Position numbers and translations under genes: made by a program. A stretch of 64,000 nucleotides of DNA from Pseudomonas sp. JUb42 (lineage in GTDB: Bacteria > Pseudomonadota > Gammaproteobacteria > Pseudomonadales > Pseudomonadaceae): NCBI RefSeq assembly GCF_024807945.1, contig NZ_JANUFD010000004.1, positions 372,001 to 436,000 on the forward strand, read 5' to 3'. Below are positions 62,338 through 64,000 of this stretch, one piece after another. The first letter of the stretch is position 1, and each line of letters opens with the position of its first letter. The notes under the pieces were generated by a model that worked only from the letters and a program-made list of their open reading frames with translations, did not search any database and was not told where the DNA came from.

Positions 62338-62420
62338 GGCTTGCTGGCGATGGCGTCCGACCCGTCATTGACGCTATTGCCAGCGCTGCGCACTGGATCG
62401 CCACCAAAGCGGCTCCCACA
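62338..62420. repeat. REPIN, type D (shortened right arm)
   Basis: TGTGGGAGCCGGCTTGCTGG on the left; the right arm ends GGCTCCCACA but has mismatches (ACCAAAGCGGCTCCCACA). 83 bases. Same type as 22955. Confidence 0.85.
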
Positions 62421-62514
62421 ACAAGCTGGCTTCTGCAGTCCGTGTTTTTGCCGTGAAATAGCACGCACCGAAAGATGCCGTAACCCTTCTACGCCGGGCC
62501 TTTCCCTTTCTTCT

Positions 62515-62574
62515 GTATGAAGTTTCCGAGACAATCCTCACCCACTTGTGCGGGTCGTTTTCGCTCTCTAGTCT
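62515..62574 (+). promoter_or_regulatory. Promoter and upstream box of leader RNA copy 2
   Basis: TTGTGC (62546-62551) and TAGTCT (62569-62574) with a 17-base spacer, matching copy 1. The upstream box at 62515-62536 begins GTATGAAGTTTCCGAGACAA and is identical to copy 1; GGGCCTTTCCCTTT at 62496-62509 is conserved also. Predicted start about 62580. Confidence 0.6.
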
Positions 62575-62580
62575 GCGCCG

Positions 62581-62765
62581 GTCGTTGAATATCAGCGATC
62601 GGGTTTAGCAGCCTGTGAAATTTTGACCCGCATAAGTAGCGCCTTTATGGCGGCTTTGCGTGGGGCGCTTTCGGGCGCGCCGGTTTTTGGGTCAAGTTTC
62701 CCGGTCTGCTAACCCGCGACAAAGCCGCCACCCTCTTTTTCGTTTAGCAGCGAGCATCAGGTGGC
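62581..62765 (+). ncRNA. Structured 5' leader RNA (pseudoknot candidate), copy 2
   Basis: Elements in order: hairpin GTCGTTGA-ATA-TCAGCGAT (62581-62599), a GGGTTTAGCAG (62601-62611), c TTGACCC (62623-62629), b GGCGGCTTTG (62649-62658), hairpin d GCGCT/GGCGC (62665-62678), c' GGGTCAA (62689-62695), a' CTGCTAACCC (62706-62715), b' CAAAGCCGCC (62720-62729). The a, a', b and b' arms are identical to copy 1, while c:c' has a different sequence yet still pairs, and d keeps its stem with a G-C for A-U swap. Repeated TTTAGCAG (62743-62750) and GGTGGC (62760-62765) can compete for a' and b', 23 bases before the ATG of the small downstream gene. Confidence 0.72.
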
Positions 62766-62787
62766 CCTATGAAAGAGAAAAAACTTG

Positions 62788-62997
62788 ATGACAACTCCGT
62801 CTGATCCATCCCTGGCCGCACTCGAACAATCCCTTCTCCACGCCTCAGCCGTAGTGCGCTGCCTCGCCGCAGTCATCTACGAAACCGGCGACAGCCTCAG
62901 CGGCCCCAAGCGTGACCTGGCCTTCTCGGCACTGCACCTGACCGAGGTTATCCAAAGCGATCTGGATAGCTCGCTGGCGTATTTCGACCCGCGTTGA
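62788..62997 (+). CDS. Small DUF6124/DUF3077-like protein, copy 2
   Basis: 69 residues from ATG 62788: MTTPSDPSLAALEQSLLHAS onward. Paralogue of the product at 8827-9060, sharing SDPSLAALEQSLLHAS, RCLAAV, YETGDSLSGPKRDLAFS and DLDSSLAYF. A TTG at 62785 is also in frame, but the ATG is preferred. A short 11-codon frame (62769-62804) starts upstream, out of frame, and overlaps the ATG; it has no counterpart in copy 1. No good Shine-Dalgarno, so translation may depend on leader folding. Function of the family unknown. Confidence 0.8.
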   Translation: MTTPSDPSLAALEQSLLHASAVVRCLAAVIYETGDSLSGPKRDLAFSALHLTEVIQSDLDSSLAYFDPR

Positions 62998-63331
62998 ATG
63001 GACCGGTAGCAACGAACCTGTTCGCGTGGCGCGGCGCCTGAAACGGCGCCTCGCCAACAAATTGGCTGCCATTCATTGACACCCACCCCTCCAGTTTTAT
63101 TTTGAAACAATGTGTCATCTCTGTCCTTTATAGACCATTTAGTCAGAAAAGGACGCTGAAACCCTTTGCCCACCTCATTCGAGGGTTTTTACCCCATTCA
63201 AAAGCACGCTTCTCCAATCAATGGACGTCCTTATCAGAACAATATCAATTTGATATACAGCCTTCGCCCAGCCATCCAAAACATAAAAAAAGGCTCAGAG
63301 GTACATCCGCGTTGCATCAAAGGAGCTGGAC
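62998..63331. other. Intergenic region between DUF6124-like gene and chemoreceptor
   Basis: 334 bases. The first part has GGCGCC-TGAAAC-GGCGCC at about 63034-63051, a likely 3' hairpin of the DUF6124-like transcript without a U-tract. The rest is AT-rich and should hold the chemoreceptor promoter; no clear FliA-type site found. Confidence 0.5.
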
Positions 63332-64000
63332 ATGTTTTTGAGAAATATCACCATCGGCGTCAGGGCTAGCCTGGGGTTCGGGCTGGTGGCAGTTTTACTG
63401 GTGTTCGTCGGGCTGTTCTGCCTGAGGCAAATGACTGAACTGCGCTCAAGTGCTGAAGTGATCGAGCGCTCCTGGATGCCAAATATCGAAATGATGCACG
63501 CCAACGGCGACAACATCGCGCGCATCCGTCTTGAGGCACTGCGTCTGATTGCCAACACCAAACCTGCCAGCCAACAGAGCAGTAAGGAGATCATCCGTCA
63601 GAGCCGGGCCGAGCTGATCAAGCGTCTGGACGATTACAAAACGCTGATGAAAGACGCCGAGCACCGGGCGGCTACGGTTGACCTGGAAAACTCGGTCAAG
63701 GCCTACCTGCAACTGGTCGATCAATTGATCGAGAAAGTCGACGCCAAACAACCCGAACAGGCCGATACGATCATCAACGACCAGATCGCGCCCATGGGCG
63801 TCAGGCTGGCTACTCACCTCAAGGCCTTGATTACCCTCGATCAGCAAGGTGCCGATCAAGCCGCGAAAAACGCGGCGAGCTTGTTTGAACAGACTCGAAC
63901 CGTCGTCATCCTGACCATTATTGCTGCACTGGTTGCCACCTTGCTGCTGGCCTGGGCACTGACGCGCAGCATCGTCGGGCCGATCCGTCAGGCCCTGGGT
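63332..64000 (+). CDS. Methyl-accepting chemotaxis protein, 5' part only
   Basis: Open for 223 codons to the window edge; AAGGAG lies about seven bases before ATG 63332. Starts MFLRNITIGVRASLGFGLVA with a first membrane helix (about residues 10-32), then an extracytoplasmic four-helix-bundle (4HB_MCP) sensor part (LRQMTELRSSAEVIERSWMP then AYLQLVDQLIEKVDAK), a second membrane helix near residues 190-212 (VVILTIIAALVATLLLAWAL) and the beginning of HAMP (TRSIVGPIRQAL). The signalling domain is outside the window. Ligand unknown. Confidence 0.88.
   Translation, partial: MFLRNITIGVRASLGFGLVAVLLVFVGLFCLRQMTELRSSAEVIERSWMPNIEMMHANGDNIARIRLEALRLIANTKPASQQSSKEIIRQSRAELIKRLDDYKTLMKDAEHRAATVDLENSVKAYLQLVDQLIEKVDAKQPEQADTIINDQIAPMGVRLATHLKALITLDQQGADQAAKNAASLFEQTRTVVILTIIAALVATLLLAWALTRSIVGPIRQALG

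Noticed and set aside
62769..62804. 11-codon upstream frame before the second DUF6124-like gene
   Set aside because: Overlaps the true start out of frame and has no counterpart in the first copy, so a conserved leader peptide is unlikely.
1..64000. CRISPR array
   Set aside because: No short regularly spaced direct repeats were seen; the recurring palindromes are REP pairs scattered singly.
1..64000. Insertion sequences or prophage genes
   Set aside because: No transposase, integrase or phage structural gene is present among the supported frames.

Overview
The window looks like a chromosomal segment of a fluorescent Pseudomonas (P. fluorescens group). The evidence is the GC-rich Pseudomonas codon use, about fourteen REP-doublet (REPIN) repeats of four sequence types, the NAGGN osmolyte operon, a CrcZ-type small RNA with a sigma-54 promoter, a betX/actP block, minCDE, mucin-free housekeeping genes such as rdgC and prc, and a gene order from about 21.7 to 62.3 kb that resembles, from memory, the P. 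aeruginosa PA3236-PA3271 block. No prophage, insertion sequence, CRISPR array or rRNA operon was seen. Both window ends cut through genes. || Layout. 1-2022 (minus): N-terminal 674 codons of a large DUF6543/dermonecrotic-toxin-type protein. 2.1-8.5 kb: mnmC, then a three-gene overlapping operon (ABC ATPase, FtsX/LolE-type permease, AttH-like lipoprotein). 8.5-9.3 kb: a structured leader RNA feeding a small DUF6124-like gene, and a 29-residue membrane peptide. 9.5-11.8 kb: a DUF4214 glycine/threonine/serine-rich exoprotein and a YceK-like lipoprotein. 12.1-17.3 kb: asnO-ngg-M42 peptidase (N-acetylglutaminylglutamine amide) and yheU. 17.3-19.4 kb: a csrA/rsm paralogue, ynfA, an SDR and a DUF3309 peptide. 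19.5-22.6 kb: actP-yjcH and betX on the minus strand. 22.6-23.6 kb: a gene-free kilobase holding a REPIN, a CbrB-like site, a sigma-54 promoter and a CrcZ-family sRNA. 23.8-26.0 kb: a translationally coupled alpha/beta hydrolase and MlaA-family protein. 26-29 kb: pirin, patatin, LpxL-type acyltransferase. 29.3-33.5 kb: minCDE, rluA, apeB. || 33.8-42.8 kb: a small membrane protein, an MscM/YbiO-type channel, a GntR regulator divergent from a five-gene ABC importer cluster with an embedded nucleotide-pyrophosphatase/phosphodiesterase-type enzyme, and a HAD phosphatase; this looks like import and dephosphorylation of an organophosphorus compound such as a phosphonate. 42.9-48 kb: quinone oxidoreductase, prc protease, an EAL-CBS-GGDDF protein. 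48-52.6 kb: an XRE/unknown gene pair, a DUF1232 gene, a DnaA-box-rich intergenic region, an FKBP lipoprotein, an old yellow enzyme divergent from its likely HxlR regulator. 52.9-53.1 kb: tRNA-Asp and tRNA-Val with a shared promoter and terminator. 53.2-62.3 kb: rdgC, a BASS transporter, an MFS-PlsC fusion, a TDT/SLAC1 channel and a SSS-PAS-histidine kinase-receiver hybrid. 62.3-64 kb: a second copy of the leader RNA plus DUF6124-like gene, then the start of a chemoreceptor. || The most unusual signal is the duplicated leader (about 8547-8826 and 62496-62787). Both copies share a promoter with a 17-base spacer, a hairpin at the predicted transcript start, and two long pairings that cross each other (a pseudoknot). 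An internal stem has a completely different sequence in the two copies but still pairs, and the side facing the start codon carries repeats of two of the pairing arms, as in a switch. I know of no description of it, but could not search.
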